Below are positions 1 to 10,421 of a stretch of 64,000 nt of DNA, in pieces. Positions within the stretch are counted from its first letter, which is position 1. Every line of letters begins with the position of its first letter. Below the pieces are notes generated by a model. That model was not told the DNA's origin. It saw only the letters and a list, made by a program, of their open reading frames with translations, and searched no databases. Source of the DNA: Branchiostoma floridae (taxonomy: Eukaryota > Chordata > Leptocardii > Amphioxiformes > Branchiostomatidae); contig NC_049987.1 of the NCBI RefSeq assembly GCF_000003815.2, positions 12,546,778-12,610,777 on the forward strand, written 5' to 3'. Position numbers and translations under genes: made by a program.

Positions 1-614
1 CCAAGCAGATGTACCAAGCGGACTTGTTTGGGCGTTTTTTAATAGTAGCGGTGTTTGTACGGCTGATAATCGTGCAAACACCAATGAATACGGCCCAAGC
101 CAGCCAGACTGCTACATCTGCTATAAAAGCCGACCCAACCTCTGAAAAAGTGTGGCAATTAAAATTATTGCCATGGCGACTGTTTTATTGTTTATAAGTA
201 TCAAAGATTGTTGTTAGTAATGGGTTTTAATAGTCGTATTCCATTCGCCTGGCGATTAATGTTCAGAGAGCATTGCTGTCAAAAGGGGTTCTCTTGTGAG
301 TGAAGGGTGAACTAATAATGTAAATGCTTCTCATCGATTTTACAAAACAGACCCTCATTTACATAAATCATATCAGTTGATCATCTTCTCTAGCTTACTA
401 CAATGACAGTAAAGCATTTTCTCATTAATTATGCAAATTAGGTCTTTATTTTGCATAATATATAACTATCAATATTCTCTTACTCAGTTACAAAGGTCAC
501 ATGTTGCGATGGTCCTATAATTGAATTGAGAATGTTTAGACAATTTCCCAATTAATCATGCAAATTAGCTTTCAATCTGCATAATTGATATGTAATTATA
601 TGAAGCATCACGTA

Positions 615-965
615 ACCTATCCACATACCAAAAATCATAACAATCCGTCAACCCGTTCTTGAGTTATTCCCTTTCAAAGTCTGATACTAAACCTGTCCTG
701 CAGTTCCAAAACAAGCCGCTAGGGAGCCCAAACCTATACCACTTATGTTACTCACGGCTTCAAGAGCTGTCTACCACTTAAAATTCATAGCCGCAACATG
801 TCCAGAACTCGTGATATCAAACCAGGAAGTTCTGCTGCAGTACCGTAACATGCCGCTAGGGGACCCAAAATCTAATCGTTTCCAGGTCTCAACAAGACCT
901 ACCCACATACCAAATATCAATACAATCCATCCAGGCGTTCTCGAGTTATGGTGATCTTTTACAAA
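615..965. repeat. Imperfect tandem repeat, unit about 140 bp
   Basis: Landmarks recur at regular spacing. The string ccacatacca occurs at 621 and 903 (282 bp, about two units). A ctgcag core followed by gccgctaggg occurs at about 697/715 and 834/852 (137 bp). The phrase ending in gagttat recurs at the matching places. The copies are diverged. It is probably part of a dispersed element rather than a young satellite. Confidence 0.45.
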
Positions 966-1485
966 CACACACATGCACATACAAACGCTACCCAAAATAA
1001 AAAAAGTTAACGTTCTTGGCGAAGGTAACTATCACATCGCTATCTCACAACCCCACATGTTATACATCATTTAAGCTCAAACAATGCTTGTTTCACACAT
1101 CGGTTTGCACAGACCACGAACGAACCCAGAATTTATTTATTTATTTATTTCTATTTATCTATTTATTTAATACAATTCTGGTACGTCTGAAGTTCTAGGC
1201 TTTTCTCAATTTTGCACGGCGATCAGTCAAAAATCACCATGCGCGACTACGGAAAACACTGCTGTGCACACGTATAGGCCTTTACCGGTATGTGCCCTGC
1301 GACTGGAAAGCTTACCCGTGGAGGTAATGGTTCAGTCCGGCATGATGCAACTACGCACGCGCGGACTTTGGCATTCCTGACATTCCTGTGGAGTTTTTGG
1401 AATTCTTTGCAAACGGTCGCTCACTATACTATTAGGCTCGCCGGGCGAGCCTCGCCCATCAGGCGTCGCCAATATGAGTTTCCAC

Positions 1486-1585
1486 TAGCCTGGTATCCAG
1501 CTGTAATATAGCTCTTCTCCCATCTCCACAATTACTTGTGGAGAGGAGAGACTCGGGAGCTATATTACGGCTGGATATCAGGCTA
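1486..1585. mobile_element. Foldback MITE with 9-bp target-site duplication
   Basis: A 100-bp element is almost entirely an inverted repeat. It begins tagcctggtatccagc and ends with the near-complement gctggatatcaggcta. The arms are about 46 bp around a loop of about 6 bp. The 9-bp sequence agtttccac flanks it exactly on both sides (1477-1485 and 1586-1594). A 9-bp duplication is typical of Mutator-like elements. There is no coding capacity. The ends resemble those of the larger foldback at 27021-27263. Confidence 0.75.
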
Positions 1586-2027
1586 AGTTTCCACCATCGC
1601 ATCGAAAATGGATTGATAATGACCTGCAGGGCGGACCGACAGCCAGGAGCGAACATCAATTTTCTCCGAATTTCATTGTTTCTCAGCTAGAATGACAATA
1701 GGTCATCTTTTTTATGCATATTCATGCCAAACATGGGCTAAATATATTGAGTTAGACAACTAAAGTAAAAGATCTAAAGTCCTTCAAATTTAATCGATTC
1801 TCAGACAAAATGACAATGAGTTATCTTTATTGCATATTCATGCAGAACATTGGCCAAATACACTGAGTCGCAATATACTAGTATATATATAGAGATAGAT
1901 AGATAGATAGATAGATAGATAACTAAAGTAAAAGAGTAGAAAACTTGGCTGTGTTGCATCTGTATCCAAAAACCTTCTTCTTAAAACATTTGTTTTTCCA
2001 CTCAAGGCCACAGCAAGTAAATTTTAT

Positions 2028-2567
2028 TCATCTATTTTTATTTATTTATTTGTTCCGCTGTTTACAAACAGCCAGGGCTGCCCAACTAGCCGTAGGCTAT
2101 TGTCAAGGGATAACCCTGTAACACGGCTCCGTTACATGTTCGCACACATGTTCGCACACTACGGGTTATACCGCCCTTACGGGGTGACACACCCGTCCGG
2201 GTGAATGATGTAGATCACCATGTGGCTGATACGAGACAGAGGTTGGCCAGGCCTCCATCCGGGTGATTTGAAGTGAATCACCAACAATCTCCCGACAGAA
2301 GGATTTGCACCAACGCACACCGCACCATCGCACGTGTGGGGGTTCTTTAAACGTGCATGGGGTATGGCTCTCCCCATACACGGGACCTCCATTTAACGTC
2401 CTATCCGAGGGACGACTCATTTTTCACTTGAGTACTAGTAAAGTGAGGAAAGTCGTGTAAAGTGCCTTTCCCAAGGGCACAAGACCGACAACACGGCAGG
2501 CGGATTCGAACCGGCGACCTCTCGGTCACGGGCCGAATACACTACCACTGTGCTACGCGGCCCCCGT
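2028..2567 (-). mobile_element. Full-length tRNA-derived SINE
   Basis: Read on the minus strand, the element starts at 2567 with a tRNA-like head. Box A is tagcacagtgg and box B is ggttcgaatcc, a perfect match to the pol III B-box consensus. A tRNA-unrelated body of about 430 bp follows, and it ends in an ATAA-type tail at about 2030-2055. The 15-bp sequence gcaagtaaattttat flanks it on both sides (2013-2027 and 2568-2582), which is the expected LINE-style target duplication. The body contains ggacgttaaa and ggtcccgtgt motifs resembling a conserved SINE central domain, possibly Nin-DC; that name is a guess. Confidence 0.8.
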
Positions 2568-3776
2568 GCAAGTAAATTTTATGGATCATCTCACTCATTA
2601 ATCTTAGCACTGTGGTAGCCTTGATTTAAATTGCAGAAGTAACACTTGTGATGAGCATGAAGCTATGACCCTAGTTGTAGCAATGAAACTAGTGATGATA
2701 GTGTAAGTGGCACCAATATGGTAACCATGACTGTAGTTGTCAGCTAGGTAAGTTATTCTAGTCTACACAAGTGTCACTTTGAGCACCTGTTGAATACAGA
2801 AATAAGAGATTTCTTGGCTGTGATACCATTTTGTCGCTTCAATTCTTATTCTACAACGTTTTTTTATGTCTATTTAGAAAATCTAGACATCAGGCTTGTT
2901 TTTCCCCATCGTGGTTTCACCCTCCCATTAAATGTGAAGTCTGTAGACGACGTCAACCATAAAATTCACTTGCTGTGGCCTTAACGTTACATCTTATTTT
3001 ATCTATGTCATGATGTACGTGAACATTTCGTTCTTCGTTAACGTACATATTTCTGGTCAAGTCAAATGGCACTTTGATTTGCGCATATCTTTGTATAATG
3101 GACATTCTAAAACATAATGTACTTAACGGCGGATTATAGTTACAAAATCAAGTGATGAATACGAAGTTAGAGCATGGAGCTATCAAAAACTTGATGAGAG
3201 ATATATTTATAAGTTGATAGCACTCGTTGATGGTGACATGCCAGTGGAAGCATAAAATACTGTAAAGATATCAGTCTGGCATTTGCTGTGTTAATAGCTT
3301 TATTATGGCTGCCAAAACGGTAGCTCTGATTGGCTGGAAAACTACTGAGACCGTACACCAAATATGGCAATCCCATCGCCGGATTATATTTCCTTTTTTT
3401 GCAAAGGACAAAAACAAGATACTTATACTAACGTTATAACATGTAATACGATATGACATGACATAGTATGTCACAAATCTGACTGAATCCACACAGGTCT
3501 GTCCACATAAGCTAGGCAACTACTAGAAACTTTACTTTGAAAGATGGACAAGCAACGTTGTATAACAACGAAAGTAATGTTATCAATAACCAAGATCTTC
3601 ACTTGCAAGAATGGTGTGTTTTTACCCTACAAAAGTGAGCTTAGTGGTCTCAGCATTTCGACCTAATTTACAGTATCTAGTCCAGCTTATCTTTTTCACC
3701 AAGTACTTTTTTGATGGCGAAACGGAATTCACCTCTGCTATAAACCAGCCATTTATATTTTCCAACATCTTTACGG

Positions 3777-5484
3777 TTACACAGCGGACTTTCTTCGTAC
3801 AGATTGCCTCCTCTGACCAACTCCATTTGTATAGGAGCCTTTCCTTTCTAACTTGAAGAATAGGTCCCTATCCTTCGGAGTACCCATGACCGTGATTGAC
3901 CTCTTCACAGCCCTGTTGTTATTGGTGGTGGTGGATCCGGAGGACCGACGGGATGAGGTGCTCTTTGGCACCGCTGGTTTTGACTTCGTGCGCCGCGCGC
4001 GGCAGAAAATGAGCAGGATACTGAGGAAGAACATCGACAGGAGGACGACAAAGTGCACGGGAACGTAAGTATGAGTCGCTGGGCCGTCAGGCAGGAGGTT
4101 CGTGTATTTCTGTGGAAAATCAAAAGATTATGGATTCAAAAATCAATTTGAACACAGGTGGGTGTGAAATCTGAATGGCAAAGCCTGTACAAGTCACTCG
4201 AAACCACATGGCTGGTCACTGACATTTAGAGTGTTAACTTTCTCCACAATTCAAAACCAACTGTCATGGAAGTTCAGCTGTGTTGGTAGTTCTCATAGTA
4301 CAATGCTAAACTTTTTCTAACACAAAGGTATACACGAAGCAAATTTTCAACCGTTTCAAATTCAACGACCACTGTCGCCTTCTTCAAGATCAATACTGAT
4401 GGTCAATCATATCAGAACGTAAACTGGCTGGCTGATGTAAGACTAAATGGTTTTCTTTTATTTCTACACGGTTTAAATTTCAAAGAGGTCTGGATATGGA
4501 ATATCTCACTTCATCGGCGCCGTAACGCCTGGTGGTCACAGGGCTGGCCCCGCCGTGGATACTGTAGCTTGTCCTCGCCATCTCCATCTCTTCCTGGTTG
4601 GAATATGTCCCAAGAGGCAATATACAATAACATAATTGCACAGCAATTTACAAGGTACAAAGTGTGTCATCCACCGGTGCAAAGAGTACTCCGACTACAG
4701 TTCCAAATATATGACGAGTGTTGTGAGAAACAAATTGTCATCTTTTCTCACACTAAATCGGTGGCCTATTCATGTTTGGTGTCTTGCTTTTTATCAGGAA
4801 CAGTTTAATATGTTTGTATCTCTATGCTAATGGACGAAATAAAGCCTCTAGCCTCTAACTACTAGTAATATCTGTTTGAAGGATAATGCCACCGAGCAAA
4901 TTTGTGAAGTTTTGTGCGTAAGTGGGCCGAGATGGAACCGGGAGGCCCAGAAATGACGGACGTACGATCAAAACAGACTATACGTCAGTAATAACATAAC
5001 CAAAGACAAACATTGTAGTGTGGCTGGCGTCAATGTACGCTCACAGTTTGACGAAGTATACATGTCGTACGAAAAGGGTCACATCTATCATACGTTCGTC
5101 GTACGTTCGCAAACCAAACTGAGGACATTCTTGAGATAGCCGTGCATATGTCGTACAAACCACAGCTGTCTTTTTACTGAAAAGGCTGTCTTGGATTATT
5201 ATCGGTGGTTGTTTTTATGGCCATAGCATGCTTGAAAATTCTATATCAAAATCGTACGGCGGCCTAAGACGAAAGCGATTCCGCCGGTGTCGACACCATC
5301 GCATTCTTAAACAACGGGACCAAAGTAGCTCACTGAAAATATCGTGATTTCTAAAAGAAAATGTTCCTCAAAGTCATGCCTTTACCTTTGCCAGCGAGAT
5401 CTCGCCTGTCCCAAGTTCTTCAAGGTCGAATAATCGTCGGCGAAAGACGGGCCTCTTGGCTGCAGAGCGTTTTCTCCTGCCCAT
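3777..5484 (-). CDS. Two-exon gene: small single-pass membrane protein, unknown family
   Basis: Exon 1 runs from 5484 down to 5386 and exon 2 from 4109 down to 3777. Exon 1 starts at an ATG in a very strong Kozak context (gccATGG), encodes 33 codons and ends at a gtaaag donor. Exon 2 follows a ttttccacag acceptor in the same phase and encodes 110 residues plus TAA, giving 143 aa. Residues 2-17 are strongly basic (RRKRSAAKRP, then FRRR). Residues about 49-69 are a hydrophobic segment followed by RARR, so one transmembrane helix is likely. The tail (70-143) is basic and rich in Ser/Thr, with a TTTNNN run and RRQSVRR. No signal peptide or known domain is recognised. A minus-strand AATAAA (plus tttatt, 3299-3304) lies about 470 bp past the stop. 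The phase match and Kozak support a real gene; the family is unknown and the first exon may have an alternative frame. Confidence 0.5.
4965..5250. repeat. Dispersed repeat rich in cgtacg, related to 25205-25310
   Basis: Several gtcgtacg and cgtacgttcg motifs are followed by a phrase close to 'ttcttgagatagccgtgca' and 'gtcgtacaaacc'. A similar order of motifs is found just after HUNK exon 5 at about 25220-25310. This indicates copies of one dispersed element of unknown class. Confidence 0.35.
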
Positions 5485-5895
5485 GGCTCCTGTAAATGGA
5501 TGTGATCGCAAGTCTGCCTCTGACCGTCACACGGAACGGAGGCTCGGCTACAGGACCTGGAGCTAGATCCAGAGTGGTCCACTCCATATGAAGGGATTCT
5601 TCTGCCTTCATTGTCTCCAAATTCGTCTAGGCGCAGTAATTAACGACATTGCTATTACATATCTGATTTTTAATTTACAAGCCTGTCACATTGTTGTACC
5701 AGAAACTGGTCCATCTGTCACAGACTACCGTGTTTGGAAAAGGGCACGGTGCCCTTCATCAAAGCGGTACCTTGCATGCATTTACGAATATTGTACAAAG
5801 CAGTACTAGTGTACCCACTTATAGCACCTGTCCTGTTCTATCGCTGTTATAAGTATGTCCGATATTTGTTGTTGTTTGTCTGTTTTGTCTTTGTG

Positions 5896-6165
5896 GCTTA
5901 GCCTCCATAGCAGGCTCTCTGGACCTTTGTCCGTGTGTGTGTGTGTGTGGGGGGGGGGGGGGTACAAAATTTAATTTTGCTGGCAGTTTCGTGTTGTACT
6001 GGGTCTCTGGTCAAAATTGTATTATGAGCCCCCAAGAAACGGAAAAAGACACAGAGAGCTTGCTTTGGAAGATATAGGTGGCTGGGGATAATGACCCCCT
6101 CCTCCTAGGCGGTGGCAACTGCAGGGCCGGCCGCTAGCGGCGCGATTTTAGCCAGGCTAGTTTTG
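5896..6165. repeat. Dispersed repeat, second copy near 11785
   Basis: The segment starts with 'tagcctccatagcaggctct' and later reads 'ttgtactgggtct' and 'ttgtattatgagc'. The same phrases in the same order occur at about 11785-11895. This copy is interrupted by a GT microsatellite and a poly-G run (about 5935-5962). Its class is unknown. The end (agccaggctag, about 6150) is a partial complement of the start, so it may be a decayed terminal-inverted-repeat element. Confidence 0.45.
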
Positions 6166-7226
6166 TACTTTGGGGAGTAAGGCTAGATTGATTGTTTCGA
6201 TGTACTGACACCGTGACATACACCTACGCGTGCATTCGAATTCTTATCGGTAGGTGCAGTACTGTTCGTCAATGTGCTTGAGGAGTAGCTCTCCAAAGCA
6301 CAGGTCACAACGGGACAACCGGTCACCTCTGACGGACAGCAGTCCTGCAATAGCATACCGGTCAGGTGAATAATGGCAGTCGGGAGTCGAGCTCGCGACC
6401 TGCAGAACTAAAAGGCCTCTTTATCTGCGTGGATAGACAGATAGTCCTATAGATATGGAAACCATATTAATCCTCGTCGTAGATCATTATGGTCAGTTGT
6501 CCTCTTGCTGGCTCCAGTTTGGCACCCACTTGATTGATATTGTCTGGTCGCCAAAACCGACAGGAGAAGATATTCGGTCGGTACCAATAAATTCAACATT
6601 CGGTGTTTTACATGCATGGCCCTATTTTTTTTACTTTGAAAGTCACTTTGCCCTGATGAACGCAGAAGAGCAACTGTCGAAATTTTCGTTAGAGAAAAAA
6701 ATGCAGTTTTGCAACTAAGACAACTATATTGGTGGATACTTATAATAGAAAACCGCGGACACACACACTTTCCTTTGTACTTTTCCTTTCATTTATTGTC
6801 AGATTGTTTCACATTAAGTTCATGATAAGCTTCCAAAAAACGTCACTGGACAAAAAGGCTGGGACGCCATGTACATGCTTTACGTCTAAGTTACTCTCAG
6901 CTAACTTTACAGGACCTAGCTTGTAAGGAAGCAGAATAATCTAACAATATATCAACCAGTGTCATTATATAGTAGTACCGATGTTACCTCTTTTCTTACA
7001 AATACCACGCGGTACATAGGTAAATAGAAAAAGCTAGACAAATGATACGTCTTATGTAGTACATGTACTTTACTTTAATATGAATACGTTAATTGTTCTA
7101 ATGTTCATTCGTTCATTTTGCTACTAAAGTGATATCATTATCTTTATGTGAAGAATCCAGCTTCATACTACAGACCTATATCATTCTCGCAAAAAACTCT
7201 TTCTCACTCGACACCCAATCAATCAA
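6166..7226. other. Non-coding stretch, nothing recognised
   Basis: Both strands carry only short frames without matching splice sites. Around 6350-6420, a minus-strand segment with 'gagctcgactccc' resembles a degraded pol III B box, so an old SINE fragment is possible but not established. Confidence 0.4.
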
Positions 7227-7499
7227 TCAAACAAACGATACACTCAGTTGTTCTCTTTGTGAGTTCTTGCTGCTTATCGTTGATTGGCTCGTGCTTTTCA
7301 CTAACGGTCCTGTCACGAATCCCCTTGTCTGTCTGATCGGTTTGGTCCGCCAGGTGTCGGTCATGGGTCCCTCTATCTTCCAGCCGCAGCAGCACAGCCA
7401 CATGAGTGACGCCAGGATCAGCCCCAACATCAGGAACGTGATGACGGAACTGACGTCAACCGCGGGAATAGCAGTGGGGAGAGGCACCGACGGTCCAGT
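7227..7499 (-). CDS. Orphan terminal exon candidate with a transmembrane segment
   Basis: On the minus strand, a ttcttcacag acceptor at 7500 opens a frame of 91 codons ending at 7227. It starts TGPSVPLPTAIPAVD. A hydrophobic stretch follows (VITFLMLGLILASLMWL) with a CCCGWK juxtamembrane motif, then a hydrophilic tail with several basic residues and serines. This layout suggests the C-terminal exon of a type I membrane protein, with a short stalk, one helix and a cytoplasmic tail. No upstream exon of the same gene was identified. The exon's 5' end, including the acceptor, is repeated in tandem up to 7858. The family is not recognised. Confidence 0.4.
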   Translation of the reverse strand, partial: TGPSVPLPTAIPAVDVSSVITFLMLGLILASLMWLCCCGWKIEGPMTDTWRTKPIRQTRGFVTGPLVKSTSQSTISSKNSQREQLSVSFV

Positions 7500-7858
7500 C
7501 TGTGAAGAAAGGCACATTTGTCACTTTTAGTATTGTTCTAAAATAAATGAGCTGACGTCAACTGCGGGAACATCGGTGGGGAGAGGTCCTGACGGTCCAG
7601 TCTGTGAAGATAGACACATTTGTTACTTTTAGCATTGCTCTAATATAAATGAGGTGATCATGACGTCAACCGCGGGAATATCGGTGGGTGGGAAGAGACC
7701 CCGACGGTCCAGTCTGTGAAGATAGACATTGTCACTTTTAGGATTGTTCTAAAGTAAATTTAAATGAGCTGACGTCAACCGCGGGAACATCGGTGGGGAG
7801 AGGCACCGATGGTCCAGTCTGTGAAGATAGACATTGTAACTTTTAGTATTGTTCTGAA
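7451..7858 (-). repeat. Four tandem copies of a splice acceptor plus exon start (unit 102-109 bp)
   Basis: The string tgacgtcaac (or tgacgtca) recurs at 7451, 7553, 7661 and 7770. Each copy contains, on the minus strand, a pyrimidine-rich ttcacag acceptor followed by actggacc and about 45 nt encoding a TGPSxPLPTxxPAVD-like peptide. The lowest copy is the start of the transmembrane exon ending at 7227. Copies at 7553 and 7770 keep the 45-nt open frame. The copy at 7661 has four extra bases and loses it. The rest of each unit is intron-like A/T-rich sequence. Confidence 0.75.
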
Positions 7859-8495
7859 AATATGTGAAAACCCATCGGAATGTCGTCAACACACATGACA
7901 TTCCTTCTATATTTTTCAACCTTCGCTGTTTGTTTCATCATTAAAAACTTTAATGATTTAACCCCTTTCCTCCTTCTGACATCTTTTGTCCATTAAGCCA
8001 GAAGGGGCTAGTCATAATCTTCAATAAAATCGTCCTTTTATGCACTTCCCAGATAGGAATGTTACACATTTTGTTGTTTTCAACATTGTATGACCCCTTG
8101 TGACGTGCTTTCAAATGTCCTCACAGTCATAAAGCGATCTCAATTTGGTGCCATGGATTTCCAAGAAATCTTACAAACCGACGACGGGGAAAACAAGCCA
8201 TTAGAAGTGTCCAAACTCGGGTCATGACACATTCCATGCGAAGGTCGTTAAATGTGCCTACAAATACGGGCGGCTGTATTGAAGTTAATGATAATCCTGG
8301 AAAGGGATTAACGGCATCAAAACATCAGGTATGGAAGAAACATCTTAATTGTTGAAGTCATTAAAGGGTCATTCATTACTCAAGTAGATTGCGAAGGTCG
8401 AGCAACATCGTGGGAAAGTCAGAAGTCCGACACGTAGGCCGGTTAGAACTTTTTTTCAGATACAAGACAGCATTTAGCTGAAGGTTGGATGAATT

Positions 8496-8840
8496 CTAAA
8501 GTATGACAAACATTGCAGGAAGATATTTGTACCGCCTTAAGCCAACGATTCCTTCGTTGAAGTTTGTCTTCGTCAGAAGGTCACCGAATGTATCTGTATC
8601 TTTATACATGTAGCTGGTATAACCACCCTCGGCGTAACACACCAGAATGTCAAAATCGCCAGAAATTCGAGCTAATTTTTCGTCTGAAAATCGCCACAGC
8701 CCTATTTTATTAGACGGGTCTCGGTGACCTGTGAACACTGGGCGATCCTTAAAAATCTCGGTCATGGAGAGGACACTGTCCGTACTGCTGACGCAATGTC
8801 CTTTAGAGCTCGCGGACCCACCGGGTGAGCCGTTGTCCTG
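8496..8840 (-). CDS. Orphan terminal exon candidate, unknown protein
   Basis: After an acceptor-like tgtcacacag (minus strand, exon starting at 8840) there is an uninterrupted 115-codon frame ending in TAG at 8496. The predicted segment begins with a Gly/Ser-rich stretch (QDNGSPGGSASS) and continues into a mixed polar/hydrophobic region (EIFKDRPVFTGHRDP, then DFDILVCYAEGGYTSYMY) typical of a folded domain. No family is recognised and no other exon could be joined to it. It could be the last exon of a gene starting upstream or a pseudogene fragment. Confidence rests only on length and composition. Confidence 0.3.
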   Translation of the reverse strand, partial: QDNGSPGGSASSKGHCVSSTDSVLSMTEIFKDRPVFTGHRDPSNKIGLWRFSDEKLARISGDFDILVCYAEGGYTSYMYKDTDTFGDLLTKTNFNEGIVGLRRYKYLPAMFVIL

Positions 8841-10421
8841 CTGTGTGACATGGGCTTAACTATGGCCGCCCTGTGTCACCCTTTGTATGGCATATGTAAC
8901 TGTTATGTATATAGTTGCCATCGTTAGCGAAGCCTGTGAAATAGCAGCAATGATGATGAATAGAATTTAGCTGACGTTTTGAAGTTTGCATTTTTACCGC
9001 AGCTTGTGCTGTCTGTCTTGTTAGAGGCCAGGTACAGGACCGGTCCGACAGCAAACCAGGTCTCCTGTACGTTAGCGGGTTCCTTTTGCCTATTATACAT
9101 TTTTGTACAGATTTGGATGTTTTCCTTAATCTATTAGTTACAGTGCGAACTTCTTTCCTTTCATATAGTTTAGTGACCACTTCACTTCATTGCGACCGTT
9201 AGAGAAGCCACACTTACATATTCCACATTGGGAAAGGAAACACTCATCTGATGTTAACGGACAACTACAACAATGTTGGTGGATTGATCTCTTTATATAA
9301 ATAAATAAAAATAAATAAAATAAATAAATAATAAAAACAATAAACAACACAAAAAGAACAAAAGTAGATGGCTGATCCTCCTTTTCATGCAATTTGGTCC
9401 CGTAGAATGAAGAAGACACACCATACCTTTGTCAACATTTTGCTCACACAGGCTGCCTTCGGTTGGTTTTGAAGTCTTGCAATACAACTGAACCTTGTTG
9501 TGGTATTGTCTTCGCCTGCTGTAGTAGACCGTGTCAATGATGAGGAGAATGTTGGACGTCTCTATATAAACTAAGGCGTGATGCAGGGCGACCTTAAGCT
9601 TCTGGCTTACACAAAACAACCGGGACGTTTTGCCTGTCACTGATAAGGCGTGCATAAAAGGGTGTCATCTGCTGTCATTAGTCATGTTCTGTACTGTCCG
9701 TGACAGCAGTTACCCTTTAATCGCAACTATATATATTTTACTACTTCGTGTTCTGAACATTACAAAGAAGAAGCAAATAATCACGCTGCTTTTTAAAGAT
9801 ACTCCAAGTGGCGTATATTGTTTTAGTGGCTAGTAATTCCGCTTACGGACCCCATGGTCGACCGGGGATTAAACTCACGGCCTACATGCTACCGCTTGAG
9901 ATTACGTATGTAGTCCTTTAAAGGGAGCTCCAGCGTTGACGTAATTAATTGTCAACTAGAGTTCCACGACCTCAAACATTCGCGAAATGATGTTAGCCTT
10001 TCCGAATGAATGTTTCTCGTTGATTATACAAAAGGACCTCAATTGAATAACTGGCATATCAGTTGATCACCAGGTTCAAAGTAAGAAAGTCTTATCTTAC
10101 CATCTAAGTATTTTTCCATAAATTAAGTAAATGAGATATCAAAACCTGACGTTTCGATGCAATGCCAGGGTGCGCCAAATCTAATAATTTCCAGTGTTTT
10201 GATGTAAACATTTTGTGTGTAGTCATCACCATGGTGCCTTCAGGTAAATAGCTAGTTCTAGAACAATGAACAATAGTTCCCATGATTCAGCGCGCCACAA
10301 ACATGACCAGCCGTCCCCATGGCGACCACATCGTCTCCTCCACACCGACTACAAGACACGTAAACCTATCTACGACTGAAGAGGTTCAAGGACAAGGGCC
10401 AATGACGTTTCAAACTAAGTG
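8841..10421. other. Non-coding stretch upstream of the zinc-finger/PIN gene
   Basis: An A/T-rich ATAA-type tract lies at 9291-9350. A tRNA-like segment near 9841-9905 (minus) has only a degenerate B box. Short frames have no convincing splice sites. No promoter element of the downstream gene could be fixed. Confidence 0.4.

Larger units (their letters stand above)
1..3298. other. Gene-poor, repeat-rich intergenic block
   Basis: No exon with convincing splice sites or recognisable protein similarity was found here. The block holds an imperfect tandem repeat (615-965), ATTT and GATA microsatellites (about 1136-1170 and 1896-1921), a 100-bp foldback element (1486-1585) and a tRNA-SINE (2028-2567). 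The short open frames are interrupted and lie mostly inside these repeats, so none is called as a gene. The first 15 bases begin with ccaagcagatgt, a motif seen again as terminal repeat of foldback elements further along. Confidence 0.6.

Noticed and set aside
2490-2567. Possible stand-alone tRNA gene (minus strand)
   Set aside because: The A and B boxes are good, but the sequence continues into a SINE body and ATAA tail and the whole 540 bp is flanked by a 15-bp duplication, so it is the head of a SINE.
5420-5620. 66-codon minus-strand frame overlapping the small membrane-protein exon 1
   Set aside because: Another frame of the same segment starts at a strong Kozak ATG and splices in phase to the membrane exon, which is better supported.
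5935-5962. GT repeat and poly-G tract as a regulatory element
   Set aside because: Ordinary microsatellite inside a dispersed repeat; nothing points to function.
9841-9905. tRNA-like segment (minus)
   Set aside because: The B box is degenerate and no cloverleaf or target duplication could be drawn.
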